A DNA stretch of 64,000 nt from Linyphia triangularis (Eukaryota; Arthropoda; Arachnida; Araneae; Linyphiidae): assembly GCA_963978545.1 (NCBI GenBank), contig OZ021733.1, positions 72,137,589 to 72,201,588 of the forward strand, read 5' to 3'. Numbering within the stretch: position 1 is the first letter of the stretch; every line of letters begins with the position of its first letter. Positions 34,955-47,422 of the stretch are shown here, in pieces. The position numbers and the translations under genes are program-made. The notes beneath the pieces were generated by a model. It was not told the DNA's origin. It was given only the letters and a program-made list of their open reading frames with translations, and made no database searches.

Positions 34955-35365
34955 CCCCCCCCCCCCCCCCCCCCTCCTCCCCAGGCGATTCAAAAGGGAT
35001 GGAGGACTTGGTTTTGAGATTATTACTATTATTTTTTTTAAATTTTTTTTGTATACGTGTTGAAACTTACAAGTCTACCAAATTTCATAGTTTTAGCATT
35101 ACTAGAAGTACCTTAGAATATTGATAATCAGTTAGTCTCACAATGTGCTGTTTTCTGCCGTTTTCGAATTTGATTACCATTACAATTGGAGACTACTCCA
35201 TTATAATTGGAGACTTGAAATTTTGAGGTTTTACTTAAGTAACTAACAACTTGCTATTCATAAAAAAAATTAAGCTTTCAGGTATACTTTAATGTGCACA
35301 TATGAGAGGAGGTCAAAATGCTGCTGAGTTGCTTCCAGTAAACTTGGCGGGTGCACTACCTTGCA
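34955..35365. repeat. Dispersed repeat R4, copy 2 (inverted)
   Basis: Inverted relative to 5405-5760. Carries a 26-C tract (34954-34980), ACAAGTCTACCAAATTTCAT, TTTTCGAATTTGATTACC, GTTGCTTCCAGTAAACTTGG and CGGGTGCACTACC. Confidence 0.7.
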
Positions 35366-35926
35366 CATAGATGATAAAAACTGGCATGTATAAAAAAAGT
35401 GTAAAAGCTGTTTTCAAAAAGTGTTAAAAAAAGTGTCAGTTATAAAAAGCAAAGTACTCCCCTCACTCTATAAAAATTTAATACTCCCTGTTTCACCACA
35501 ATTAATAAATTTGGTATTGAAGATCAGAACAAATAAAGGATTCTACTTATGCAGGATTGCTTAGCCATATGAAGTCAGTGGCGTATACAGGGAGGAGGCT
35601 GATAGGGCTACAGCTCCCTGAAAATTGAGAAAAATTATATTTTCAAGTGTAATGTAACAATTTTTGTAAATAGTTAATACTTGATATCCTCATTTAACTA
35701 ACTTTTCGAGTCAGTCATATTTTCAAAATACGAGACAAAAACAACGAGAAATGAACACAAAAATACAAGCAAATTTATTTCATTTTAAACTCTTGCGATT
35801 TTACATTTCTTTCTCATTTCTATATGCTGGTCTATATGCTGGTCAGATGGTCAGAACAGAGAAAACTTACTGGTTGCCTGAAAGAGCATACATAGACACA
35901 AGACTTCTCCCTCCTGATACCAATAA

Positions 35927-36111
35927 GCCGACCAAACGGTATAGTGGTTAGCGTGCTAGCCTCTAGTCCGCGAGGTTGCGGGTTCGTGTCCCATGTTAGG
36001 CATGGGTGTTTGTAAATGTATGTTGGCTTGTCTAATGACGAATGTTTCGGCGCATTATAGCCCTCGTGTTGCTGACGGCGCCAGATAATCTGAAAACAAC
36101 CAACCAACCAA
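35927..36111 (+). mobile_element. tRNA-derived SINE, copy 1
   Basis: Begins GCCGACCAAACGGTATAGTG, A box TAGTGGTTAGCGTG, B box GGTTCGTGTCC, then a tRNA-unrelated body with ATGTTTCGGCGCATTATAGC and a tail of ACCA repeats. Flanked by a perfect 14-bp duplication CCTGATACCAATAA (35913-35926, 36112-36125), as made by LINE-driven insertion. Confidence 0.95.
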
Positions 36112-36226
36112 CCTGATACCAATAATACAAATCTGCCATAGAAAATCTGGTAAAATTTTATGAAAGAGATTTTCCTGGTTTTCAAAACATCATTGAAGCA
36201 GAATAGGAAATATGGAAAACAAAATA
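36112..36226. other. Spacer between SINE and hairpin MITE
   Basis: Short AT-rich spacer inside the candidate giant element; nothing recognised. Confidence 0.4.
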
Positions 36227-36337
36227 CAGAGTCACTACAAAAGAATCATTCAATTTCAAAACCCGATTTATTCAAAAGTATAATACTTTTGAATAAATCT
36301 TGTTTTGAAAATGAATGATTCTTTTGTAGTAACCCTG
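36227..36337. mobile_element. Near-perfect hairpin MITE (111 bp), TA-flanked
   Basis: CAGAGTCACTACAAAAGAAT and its near complement ATTCTTTTGTAGTAACCCTG are the ends, TA on each side (36225-36226, 36338-36339). The whole element folds into a hairpin with almost no loop around CAAAAGTATAATACTTTTG. Ends suit mobilisation by a mariner transposase. Confidence 0.92.
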
Positions 36338-36569
36338 TAGAAAGGTTTTCTTGATGCTTTCGCAGAATGTTCTGTAGACATATTTCCGAATATACGCCAC
36401 TTATTAAAAAAAAATTGTATTTTACCAGTTTCAATTGCAACTTCTGAGCTTTCAACTTTGTGATCATTAACATCATATTAAGAAATTCTATGAGCAAAAC
36501 AAGGTTGAACAGATTGGAACTTTTTGTCGATTCACAGCAATATAAAAATATGGTTTCGGTAGCCAATGA

Positions 36570-37030
36570 AATTGCCTTGTTTAGGGGATTTAGAATACAC
36601 CAATAAACAGTGTTTACATTATATCATAACAGTATTTAACATTTAGTAAATTTCATTGTATACACCAGCGTTGATTTTTTTAATATGTTACTTCTTGCGT
36701 TGTTTGTATTATGTGTTTACATTGATTTTATTTATAACACTCATGCTTACGTTTTTTTAATAACACATGCTTAAGTTGTGTTTTAGAAAAAGTAATAATA
36801 TTTATTAAATGTTCTTTTCGTTATAATGTAGAATTGTAAAATTATTTGTTTTTCAATACCTTAACAGAATAGTGGTGAAACACTGCAGTTTTAAATTTCA
36901 TTTCATTATGTTAAAAAGTGAGTACTTTTAATTTATAACTAGTTTTATTTCTTTTTAATATTAACAGCCCAACCCTCTTTCCTATTATGATCAAATGTTC
37001 AGTTTTTAAGGCGTTACATGAATATGGCAA
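36570..37030. repeat. Internal block R3 of the giant element, copy 1
   Basis: Matches 63155-63546 block by block: CAATAAACAGTGTT(T/C)ACATT, ACATTGATTTTAT, TAATAACACATGCT, AAATTTCATTTCATTAT-like, CCCAACCC and TATGAT(C/T)AAAT, in the same order. Non-coding. Confidence 0.75.
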
Positions 37031-38215
37031 GAGCAGACAAAAGTGTATTTTTTTTTCAGAAAACCAAAGAAAAAAACTAAACATTGAGTAACTATAATAC
37101 TACTAAAAAAGTGTAGTAGAAGTACTGATCCTCCAATTCAAAAATGTGACTGCAAAAAATTAATAATCAAATGAAATAATAAAATAAAATTTTAAACTTT
37201 GAGACTGCTCTACAAGAAAATAGCGAATAAACACTAGGAAAAATGGTGACTAAATAAAAATAAACATTAGAAAAATTATAATTTCACTCCATAATACTAA
37301 AAAAACTTGAAAAAGTAATAAAATAAAGCGACTAGCAGAAGAATTCATTGTTTTTAACACTACGCAGATTTTAATAAAAATTACAAAAGTAAAAAACCTC
37401 AAACCTCAGGAGATAGCTTTGAGTTGAGTTTCAGCATTTTGCAGTCAGATCTTTTGAGTTGTGGAACGCAAGATTTTCTGAGAAATATTGGAAAATGTAT
37501 ATTAAACAGAGTTTGAAAGGAACATTGGAACAGATGTAGCATAAGACTTTTGGCGATTAGAAAATTCGCCAAAATTAAAAACACAGTAACTAAAATAAAA
37601 TTTAAATAAAAACAAAGAAGGGCTTGTCAAGAAGAACCCGCGATATCTTGTTTTACTAAAAAATTGAAAAATTTATTGGATCCATACAACAAAACAAAAA
37701 GACAAAAGATGCCGAATTTTTTTTTTTTTTAACTTCAGATGGAGAAAAGCACCTCCTCTATTTCTAACCCCTGCCCCGCAAACCAAGAAGCAGTTGGGTT
37801 CGGTGTATCTGTCAATACCATACAACAGCGTTTTATAGCCTTGGGAAATTGGTTAATTGGCCACACATGCTGCATGTCTGCTCTTTGACAAAAGACCAGA
37901 CATGGGGACCTTGGGGATGCACCGGAGTGTCCTTAAAGTGGGCTTGCAATATACGATTGATAAGAATGTATGAGTTCGGAGTAACATTTAATTTTAGTAT
38001 GTGTGTCAAGATTTAGAATTTATACATTTAAAATTGAATTTTTTTAAAACTAATTTCAAAAAATAGCTATCGATACCAATAAAAGTAATTAGTTTAAAGA
38101 TTTATTTATTTAAAGTTTAAATAATTATTTTTCAAAATACCAAGTTTACATTCTCAAAAGCATTTGTTATTTGGGTAAATGGTATTTATATTATTCATTG
38201 ATTTAAAAAGGAAAT
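37031..38215. other. AT-rich sequence, no gene
   Basis: Part of the span of the candidate giant element. Weakly GC-richer at 37760-37930 (CAAAAGACCAGACATGGGG), but no frame or motif is supported. Confidence 0.45.
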
Positions 38216-38398
38216 AGCCGACCAAACGGTATAGTGTTTAGCGTGAAAGCTTATAGACCGCGAGGCTGCGTGTTTGAGTCCCGAGTTAGGCATGGGTGTT
38301 GGTAAATGTATGTTGGCTTGTCTAATGACGAATGTTTCGGCGCATTATAGCCCTCGTGTTGCTGAAGGCGCCAAATAATCTGAAAACAACCAAGCAAT
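38216..38398 (+). mobile_element. tRNA-derived SINE, copy 2
   Basis: Same family as 35927-36111, with more mutations (TAGTGTTTAGCGTG, TGTTTGAGTCC). Flanked by AAGGAAAT on both sides (38208-38215, 38399-38406). Confidence 0.92.
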
Positions 38399-39686
38399 AA
38401 GGAAATGATAAATTCATTACTTATGTAAGAACGTATCACCAGAAATTAATGCATATCTAAAATGATTATTAATTCATTGTGTTTGTAATTTATGTAGAAA
38501 TTTTTTAATATTTGAGAACTACCTGGTTCAATTTGCAGGCAACGTTTTGTAAAATGTTAGGCCCTTATGATATTATTTTACCCTTTTGATTATTTTACCC
38601 TTAAGTAAATCTATTGGGGGGAAAAAAAAGAAAGAAGAAAAAAAAAAAAAAAAGCTTTTTTTTTTATACTGCTTTTTTTGAAAATGTCTGTAAAATTGTT
38701 AAAATGGTAAATACGTAATTGTTTTGAAAATGTCTGTAAAATTGTTAAAATGGTAAATACGTAATTGTTTTGAAATCCAATACATTGATTTGTTTGAAAA
38801 TTTTGCCTTGAGATAAAAATTATCTAATAATCATTAGTTATTTAATAAGTTTTTCTAAAATATCAGAAAATTCTGTAAAATTGTAGTACTCGATTAATCG
38901 ACAGCAAACTTTTATAATTGAAATTTTATTTTAAAATTTATTGTTTTTGTCCTATCCTTTCTAGTTTGTCTAGAAAATACGATATTTTAGTATGCTGATT
39001 TATAAGTTTGTATGTATTTCTTGGCCTATTATGTTGAATATGCAATAACCTCGAATACCATGAAATGAATTTAATTGAGACCTTAAACTGTTTAAATAAA
39101 GGTCACATAATCTAAAATGCTGTTTTCGAAAGTTTCCAAAATGTCTGTTCGTTGCTTTTCTTTCTTACAAAAACTACCAGTTGGAAATATTTTCTAGCGT
39201 ATGGGAGTTTGCCTCTTCATTTTTCTACCTAAATAAGCCAATAAAATAGCTTTCGAAAAATGTAACCTCTTACTAGGAATAAATAAATGGAAGCAGATAT
39301 GCATTTCACAAGATGTTTTAACAAACTATTTTCTTAAAAATCAGTACACATAAGGACATTTTAACTTTTATTGAAACGAAAAAATTAAAACAATAATTTA
39401 TTTTAATTCTTGTATTTTAATGTTTAGAAATGAATATTATTGAGATAATTTTTTTTTAGAGGCTGTATTACAGTATTTTATAAAGCCAAAACATATCATG
39501 AGAGCACCCAATTAACGCTGGTGTACTATTTCTATTACCAAAACCTTTTTTACATTTACCAGGGTTCGGCAGACGTTTCTATGCAAAGAGCCAAACATTC
39601 AATAATCATCAGAATCGCAGTACATTTAAAGAGCGGAAATACGAGTTTTTAACAACGAACATTTTTATAGTATAAAAATCATGGCA
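38399..39686. other. AT-rich sequence with a 47-bp tandem duplication
   Basis: A unit TGTCTGTAAAATTGTTAAAA + TGGTAAATACGTAATTG occurs twice in tandem at about 38678-38771. No gene elsewhere in the span. Confidence 0.6.
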
Positions 39687-39759
39687 GATGAGACCAGGCC
39701 TGTAGCCAGAGGGGGGGGGGGGGGCGAGACCTGGAAAAATCTTTCGCCTGTCCTGGAAA

Positions 39760-39897
39760 ATTTTATCCCAATCATTTGTAAACCTTTATATCTATTATTG
39801 AATAGAAACGAACATTTTGCTGCTGTTGATACCTTCGGTTGTAGCACAGCAACTTGCGAATCTACCTTTTCCACTTTGACGGCCATAAATTGTCCCT
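39760..39897 (+). pseudogene. hAT transposase C-terminal fragment
   Basis: Encodes AAVDTFGCSTATCESTFSTL followed by TAINCP. The ST(A)xCE(R/S)xFSxLxxI block is the core of the hAT dimerisation domain. Only about 45 codons remain, and a stop follows at 39897-39899. Part of the element 39695-41245. Confidence 0.8.
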
Positions 39898-40250
39898 AAA
39901 GAATGTCAATGGGCCACGAAAGGATGGCAAATCTAGTGTTTTGGGCATTTGAAGTAGAGATAAGAGTTTTGAAATTGTTTAATATGGTGTAAAGATAGGA
40001 AATTGCAATTATACTAACATTTATCATTTTATTTTAGATTTTTTTTTTTACACTATGTATTTTAAAAAGTTTCAAAATGTTTAATATAAGACCAAGAATA
40101 GAAAAATGAATTTCTATTATTTTATATTATAATTAATAAAATATGCAAATAAATAGAAAAAGGGTTTTTATATTATAATAGTATCTGATAAATTTTTCAG
40201 AGTATTGAAAATGATAGGAGAAAATAAAGGAAAATGCAATTCTATTAGTA

Positions 40251-40548
<298 letters not shown>

Positions 40549-41253
40549 GATATAGTTTTTATATAAAAATGTAAATAACTTTTTATTGCTGAAAGAATTT
40601 CTTAAATGACAAGTTTGTTAAAGAGTTATGGTAGCTGTTCCACAAGACCAATGATAGAAAAATGTAATTTGTTTAACAATATATATTTTTAAATAGAAAT
40701 GTAAGAACAGAACTTCGAAAAAACTTTTTATGTTAAAAAAACTTTTATGTTTAAAAAACTTTTTATGTTAAAAAAACTTTTATGTAAAAGTAACTTGTAC
40801 TAATTTTTATATTTGTAATTATTTTTAAAGTAGATATTCTTAAGTTGAAATGTGTGAAAAATTAAGAGACGGACAAGCATAAAATATTTTAAAGGAATAG
40901 AATTGTATTAAATATACTTTAAAAATTTTTTAATTGAAAGTTTTGTTTTTATCAAAAAAATTTCTGGTGTAGAATCTTTAAAAGAATTAATAAAAATAAA
41001 ATTACATCAAAAATACATTAACAGTGTTTCTTTTTTTAAATATTTTTTTGTATAAGTACTTCACAAAGTGCTCTGATAAATACTCTTTTACGAATTGTAA
41101 AAATTGTACAAATTTGTAATAATTGATATAATTGTAAAAATTTCAATTGTAAAAATTAATTGAAAACCAATTAAATAATTTATATTTCTGCTCCTCCTGG
41201 GAAAATTTTTGCCCGTCCTACAAAATTTGGCTGGCTACGGGCCTGAATGAGAC

Positions 41254-42646
41254 AAGTCAGCTGTCCAAATTTGATGTTAATTAACGCATGAGATTTAGTC
41301 CATTCTTTTTTAAATTCTCGATTTTTCACATCAATTTTTTTCTTCGTTTTGGATGAAATCGAACTCTGGTTTTTCCAATCAAGTGTATAAAAAGCAAAGG
41401 TCGTTTTAACAACACGCGCATGTGTAAAATTTTACAGCAAAATTTGCCGTCTACCTCAGTCGGAGACAAGAGAACAACGAACGTCAACAAAAGCTCGATG
41501 CAATTGGAATTGTGACGCATCATGGGCGCACTCATATAGCGCATTCTGATTGCTCTGTATTTTGACTGGGAAGGTACCAGGGGGCCGCTAACTTTAAGTT
41601 GGTATTTGAGAACAGTGTTATCAGTTCATCTTACTCCTCTAATTTATCTTTGTTTTTTCTCGTTTTCTCTATTTTTCTGGTTTGAGAATACGCAGCAAGT
41701 TTAGTATTTGTTTACCCAAACAATGAAAAAATATATAATCATTTATTGCTTCATCTTATTCTTAGGTTAAATGTTCTGAATGCATGTGGTTATAATAACT
41801 GTATAGATATTATCTTTTTAGTATCGACGCTAATATGTGTATATGGGCGAGGGAGGGTAATTGGGCCCGAGTTACATTTGCATAGGGGCCGAAAATCCTG
41901 TCGGCTGCCCTGTTTGTATTTAAGGGAATGTTGGTGAAACACGGCTAAATTTCATTTCATTATGTTAAACTTACAGCACATAAGGAACATTTCTGTACCT
42001 CAGAAGTAAACTATCATAAAATGCCGGATCCCATAAATGCAATTTAGTGTTTAACATTGCACTCCTGGTAGCTTATCTTAAGTACAGATTTATAAATTGT
42101 AGTATCGTAAAAACGTGTTACGAGGTAAAAATTACGCTCAGAGTGAATTATGGAATTAAGCTATTGTTTATAACAAAGCACGTACTATTTAAAAAATTCT
42201 ACCCCAACGCAATTCAATAACTTTTCGCCACAAAAATAGCTGATTTTTTTTCGGCCCATAAAACTTTTCGAAAAAACAAAAGTTACTTGCCTATGAAAAA
42301 ATTGTTAATGCTTTCTAGGCTGCGTTACTATGTGTCAACAACTAATTAAGCCTATTTCTTTAAGAATTTGATAAAACGTTCCAACGCTTCCGTTTTAATA
42401 ATATTATTGCAGATTGATAAAAAATTAATTAATTATAATTAAAAAACAACGTACGTACCGGTTTTTACAGCGGGAATTAAAGATGAAAGTATTTCATCTT
42501 CCGTGTCAGTCAAGCTCTTGGTCAAGTTCTTTAACCAGCATTCGAATGCCAAACTCAAAACCGGTTGCAAGATACGTCTAGTCACACACGTTTTACGGGG
42601 GAGATCTTATCTGATCTGCGGCAAGGGGAGGGGAAAGACTGCAGTC
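41254..42646. other. No gene recognised
   Basis: AT-rich; no homologous block, transposon end or frame can be supported. It is still within the candidate giant element's span. Confidence 0.4.
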
Positions 42647-42870
42647 TTTGGAATTCGACCCTTTACCTACCCTTTCGAAAAGGGGGGGGGGGGGTTACTG
42701 ATGCCCTGGAATTCGACCCTTTACATATCCTTTTCGAAAGGTGTTACTTTCCAAGCTTTTCACGGCTGCCCTTTTCAAACCCTTTTATTAGAGGGTTATT
42801 CGGCAAGCTTGGAACTGCAAGTCTAATGACAAGCATATGACAAGGTTTTCGTAAGCTTGCATGCTATCTG
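42647..42870. repeat. Right subterminal region with ~60 bp duplication
   Basis: TGGAATTCGACCCTTTAC followed by ATCC/ACCCTTTTCGAAAGG occurs at 42650 and 42708, separated by a 12-G run. From 42780 the sequence has CCCTTTTATTAGAGGG and GACAAGGTTTTCGTAAGC, then the terminus TGCTATCTGGG at 42870, mirror of the left end type at 31471 and 60181. Confidence 0.6.
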
Positions 42871-43319
42871 GGTAAGTTTCATGGTCATGCATGCCCAAGT
42901 TTAGTAAATATTTAGGACATTGTTTAAAATATATGTTATGAACAGGATAATTGTTTAAACATAAAACTTGTTTTTCTGCAAAAAGTTGTTTTACTTTGGA
43001 AATTAAAAAAAAAATATATATATCGTGTTTTGCCAATTGATTTTTACCGTCGCTTTTGCGTGAAGTTTTGCTTAGGTGCTGTCAGGGAGTAAGGTTGAGT
43101 TGTCAACTTCCATCGCATTATGTAAATATGATAGCGCCTCCCCCAAGACACATGCCTTTTACCGTATGGGATGTTATGTATTAGACACTATTTTGAATTG
43201 AAAGAAGAGTGTTTCTGCGTTTTCGTGTTTAATGTAAATCAACAGTTTTATTCCGGTCTTGATGATAACTTAAAACCTTTAAAACAAGAGGAAGGTCTTC
43301 ACCAACTTGGAAAAAACAA
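42871..43319. other. No gene recognised
   Basis: Spacer of AT-rich sequence; no supported feature. Confidence 0.4.
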
Positions 43320-43440
43320 TTGTTATGAAAAGTGAGGCTACTATTTTCAACGTCTGAGACTACTATTTTCAATGTTTGAGACTACTATTTTGGCTACTAT
43401 TTTTAACATCTGAGGCTACTAAAGCAACTATTTTCAAAGC
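43320..43440. repeat. ~25 bp minisatellite, four units
   Basis: Units of the type GAGACTACTATTTTCAACGT at 43332, 43357 and 43379 plus looser copies to 43440. Confidence 0.75.
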
Positions 43441-43699
43441 TTACAGTCAGTGGCAGCCTTGAGATTTCTTCTGATTATGCAACAACTACAGTCTATGAAA
43501 CTTAGGAGCATTGGAAATTAACTGAAAATATGAAAGCTACGCGTTTTAACATGAAGACATGCATTCTGATTGAGCAAAAACTTGGTTAAAAGCTTTCTGT
43601 ATCAAGCATGCAGGCTGCATATCTGTGAAATTGTGTGAGATGCAGCATTCACAACATGACGTTTCTTCTGACCCCGATACTTTTATTTTCAAGCACTCT

Positions 43700-44270
43700 A
43701 AATCTATTTGAAAATCCATTGGCAAGAACAAATACAATGCATTCACTGTTCAATCTGTAGCAGACAGAAAGGATGACATCATTCGTTTGCTAGAGAGATG
43801 TTCCTCTCTCTCAAGGATTCCTTTGAGCTCTTGGAATTGGTATCAATGTTCTTAGGTAGCTCTTTTCCTGGTGTTCCGGTACATTTTATAGAATTAGGTG
43901 AACTTCACTGGGCAAGATGGATGGCAAAAGCCAAGCAGGCCATCAAGATATGGATATTCAAGGAGCAATTCATACTTACTAAGAGAGAAGAAAAAGTACT
44001 ATGAGCCATTGTTATATTTGTTTCCTGTATCAACTTGGAGTTATTTTTTCTTGCCACTTTTCCAATTACTGCTCCAAATAACAACTCGGTTATCTTGAAG
44101 AAGCTTTATGACTACGAGAACATCATTGGAGGTATTTCTAGTGTTTCAATCAAAAGATTCTTTCTCATCTTTGGTATCTCGGAGAGAAACTTGTTTTTCT
44201 CACTTTTTTAAAGGAATGCCAGTACAAAAACCACGTCCAAAATTATTACAGCATTTTTTAATGAAAGTCT
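43700..44270 (+). pseudogene. Remnant of a multi-copy arthropod transposon protein
   Basis: Broken + strand coding fragments: PVHFIELGELHWARWMAKAK, IKIWIFKEQFILTKREEKVL (43880-44002), then after frame changes and stops a block read as HLWYLGEKLVFLTFL near 44165-44215. The pattern '(G)xxHxARWMAK, a sIKI(W) helix, TxREEK, then HLWYLxEELVxLALF' belongs to an unnamed protein found in many copies in arthropod genomes, which I take to be transposon-encoded. At least four stops or frameshifts. No inverted ends were located around it. Confidence 0.55.
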
Positions 44271-44599
44271 GAATTTAGGCAACATTACAAAGAAGTTAAC
44301 TCTCACTGCAACTCGCACAGCATAGCTCGGAATTTTTTTTCCCTATATACTCACTGAGGTTTTGTGGTGTAATGGGCATTAAAAAAAGATTTTCCTCTCA
44401 CCAACCCTGAGAAAAAGGCAAGAAAACGAAAAGTACATAACTGAAGAAAACATTCGTAGGGGCATAGGGTGGTGAACGATTTGGAAAGAAAGTTTCCAAA
44501 CCTCAGAAAAAGTACTTTATTAGGAAAGTGTTGTGAGCAATTACTGATGAACCTCTAGTGTAAACAGGTATACTAACAATACCATTAATCTCTACCCTC

Positions 44600-45559
44600 A
44601 AAATATATGACATCAGATATTGTATTCATGCAAAGTATAAAAACGTTTATGTTGAATAGTGTATGTTAGCGTGTGTTACATTGAGCTCCTTAAGGCTATT
44701 GGATCAAATTCTTAAAATTCAAATTGATTGCGCCACTACTAAATATTGTTCAATTTTCATCAAATTCAGCATTACTTATGTTTTTTGGTGGGAGAACAAA
44801 ATCAGCTGGTGCCTTAGTGAAATTTCAAAGTTTGAAATTTTGCCCCTTTTTTTTGATCACCCTAATTTGTAGTTTTGCAGAATAACACAGTTGCGTTTCT
44901 TCACTTTATCAAATCGTTTTTTAAATTGACATATTATATGTATAATCAATCGATGCTAGTTTGTATTTCTAAAGACAAAACAAAAAATAAGGTATTTCTG
45001 CTTTATGCCAACCTTGAATTTTAATTGGAGGTAGCATTGTTAAGTATATCACAGTTTGATACACTCTTTTTTCTTCAATGAATATTTGAAGGTATGTGTA
45101 TGTCTCACTCTTATATTTATTTTGAAGGTGTTACATGCAAGTTCTCTTCCAAAAAAGTGTCTTATATCCTCCCTTTTTGGGGAGTGCCTGCTGATGACTT
45201 TTTTAATTTGATGAAATTGGATTGGTGGGCAATGAAGTACGTCCTCTTAGAAAACGTTGGTAGCATTGCTTTCAAGAACAAGTGCATAACTTCTGATCCA
45301 TTTATAAGGTATTTAGTTAAAAATAGTTATAAGCAGTGTTTGTAAAATACTGCTGATAAAATTCCAATGAAATTTGTACTTTATGTCACCTAGTTTGCTA
45401 TTTTTATCAAAAAGATTTAGGAACAATACTTAATGAGTGCTCTTAGATCCTTTCTTTAAATTTGATAACAGGTTGTTTTATTGAAAACATTTTAATATAA
45501 ACTTCTTACAGTGATATATAAAAAATAATATTGTTGTGTTTAAGAAGCTTAATAGGTGT
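44600..45559. other. No gene recognised
   Basis: AT-rich intergenic DNA. An open frame 45094-45345 (contains LPFWGVPADDFFNLMKLDWW) has no family I recognise, no splice-site support and is probably chance or transposon debris. Confidence 0.4.
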
Positions 45560-45846
45560 GCTTAGCTTAAGTTTAAAAGCAAGTTTATTGAGGCAAGCAA
45601 ATTACAAAGCACAGGTCATAAGACTAACTAAGAACTAACTATTTACAATGAAAGAATCGCTTAAATTTACATACAAATAAGGTTCTAGAAACTTCTAGAA
45701 ATAACTAAAGAGGAAATGACGTTAAACGGAACATACCTGAAGCTTCTGGAAATAACAACGAAAGTAAATAATAAAGAATCTCAAATGTTCCCAGCAAGGA
45801 CCGAACTTGCGACAACCGGCTTCCTAAACTCGTTTTCTACTACTGA
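45560..45846 (-). mobile_element. Possible LTR fragment, minus orientation
   Basis: Minus-strand reading has TTCTAGAAGTTTCTAGAACC (heat-shock-element-like nGAAn/nTTCn repeats) and then TGCTTGCCTCAATAAACTTG, resembling a U3/R polyadenylation region. No TG...CA limits or target duplication found, so only a suggestion. Confidence 0.3.
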
Positions 45847-46023
45847 CAAGGGGACCTTATGGTTTCGGAAATTCAGATCGTGATGAGACTCGGCAGATTG
45901 GTAGTACACCTTAAGGGTATCCACACAGTAAAGCAATAAAGCGCATTAGCCTGAAGATTCCGAGAAAACAGGCTCTAAAGTGTTACGCGCAGCTTATATA
46001 CTAGTAGAGATTTTTGCTCTGCA

Positions 46024-46092
46024 TCTGCCCAGTGGCTAAGTGGTCAGCGTGCTGTGTTCCCGTACGGGCGATCCGGGTTCGATACCTTGTGA
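46024..46092 (+). repeat. tRNA-like module in left arm of element A
   Basis: Contains TGGCTAAGTGGTCAGCGTGC (fits A-box consensus TRGYNNARNGG) and, 44 nt later, GGTTCGATACC (fits B-box GGWTCRANNCC). The spacing is that of a tRNA gene. Acceptor and T stems do not pair well, so it is a tRNA-derived module and not an intact tRNA. Confidence 0.75.
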
Positions 46093-46482
46093 GTTTTTAT
46101 TTTTCCAATTTATAAAGTGACTGTTACAACTAATTGAAATTTGAATTAAAGATAATACTTTATTTTTAAATACGTAATGTATTTTTAATGAAGGTACATT
46201 AAAACTCTATTTACTATTCTCACAAACAAGTGATTATAAATTTAGAGATATTATAAGCTGTAGAGAAGTAAATAATTTTTGCAAGAAACATAAAGAACCA
46301 GTTTCTATATGGAAGAGTAGGAATGTTGTCCTATTGTACATAAGCAGGTAGTCAGAAAATTTCCAAACCCTAACTGTACTTATCAAACAATGGTTCTACC
46401 TACCCTTACCCATCCCAACCGACCGTTACTTATTTTTCTACAAACCTGAACTAACTTGCCAGTTCACTCTCGACTTCAAAAG

Positions 46483-47360
46483 ACAGGGTTGCCATGTTCG
46501 TGGAAAACAGAGAAGACCTGGAATTGTCAGGAAAAATGAAAATGCCTAAAAAAGGTCAGGGAAATATCAAGGAAAACTAACAATTTTTATATTTTGTGAA
46601 AAAGTCAGGGAATTTCTTTCAGATTCAAGTTTTTTCCAAGAAGTTCAGTAAATTTTTTCAGAACCACATCCGATCAGTTCTAAAAATTCAATATTTCATG
46701 TGATATTTTCTTGTCACAACGTGTAAAAAGCACCCGGTGAATTCAAATGGTCTGAAAAACGGGCTAAAATCTTCTCTTTTGCTCTGATTTCCGCTTTTTT
46801 TCCCAAGGCTTTTAACTTTTTCTACAAATTTATTATTTTTGATGGACTTTTAATGGCTTTCTCAGACTAAACTTTCCTAAAACACCCTTCAGAAAAAAAA
46901 TTCTAGCTGCGCCACTGTCTGTGCACACATTAGTGCACAAATGTATTCTTATTCAGCTATTTTTGTAGTTCAAAATAACATTGCATATATATTTTTGTTT
47001 AATTTTATATTTTGACTGTTTTCATCCCTGGGAAATATAAAGGGAGATTCACACTTTGCTACTTCTACCATTTAATCAATTTGTCTTCGTGTGATGACAC
47101 AAATAGCAACATTTTACAATTCCTCGAAAAAGTAGATTTCCGCTTTTTTTTACTAATATTTTGATTAATTGATAGAAATGCAAATTAAAATATCGTAATT
47201 TTTTCGTATAACCCTTTTTTAAAATTACAATTTTAACTGCAATTGTATGCAAAATATTTTGTTTACTTTGACTGGAAATAAAACCTAGAAATTAAAAAAA
47301 AATTGTCTGGAAAAGCTGGAAAAGTCAGGGAAGTTTGTTCTGCATTTTGAATGGTAACCC
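46483..47360. mobile_element. Insertion in element A with CAGGGTT(G/A)CCAT ends
   Basis: CAGGGTTGCCATGTTCG on the left and ATGGTAACCCTG on the right are inverted, with AAAAGTCAGGGAA(G/A)TTT blocks near both. The form resembles non-autonomous hAT elements, but I could not find an 8-bp duplication. No coding capacity. Confidence 0.6.
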
Positions 47361-47422
47361 TGGAAGAGACGTTCTATGCTGTAAAAATATTATCCGTATT
47401 TTTGAAATATTATGAATTGAAA

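Noticed and set aside
35940..36005. Functional tRNA gene
   Set aside because: A and B boxes are present, but the sequence is the head of a SINE with a tRNA-unrelated body, ACCA tail and target duplications.
35832..36185. 117-codon minus-strand frame, with similar frames at 38251-38439 and 62852-63154
   Set aside because: All are antisense reading of the same SINE, which explains their similarity.
45094..45345. 83-codon frame as a gene
   Set aside because: No recognisable family, no flanking exon signals, in repeat-rich DNA.
46024..46092. Intact tRNA gene
   Set aside because: Acceptor and T stems do not pair and an inverted copy lies in the opposite transposon arm.
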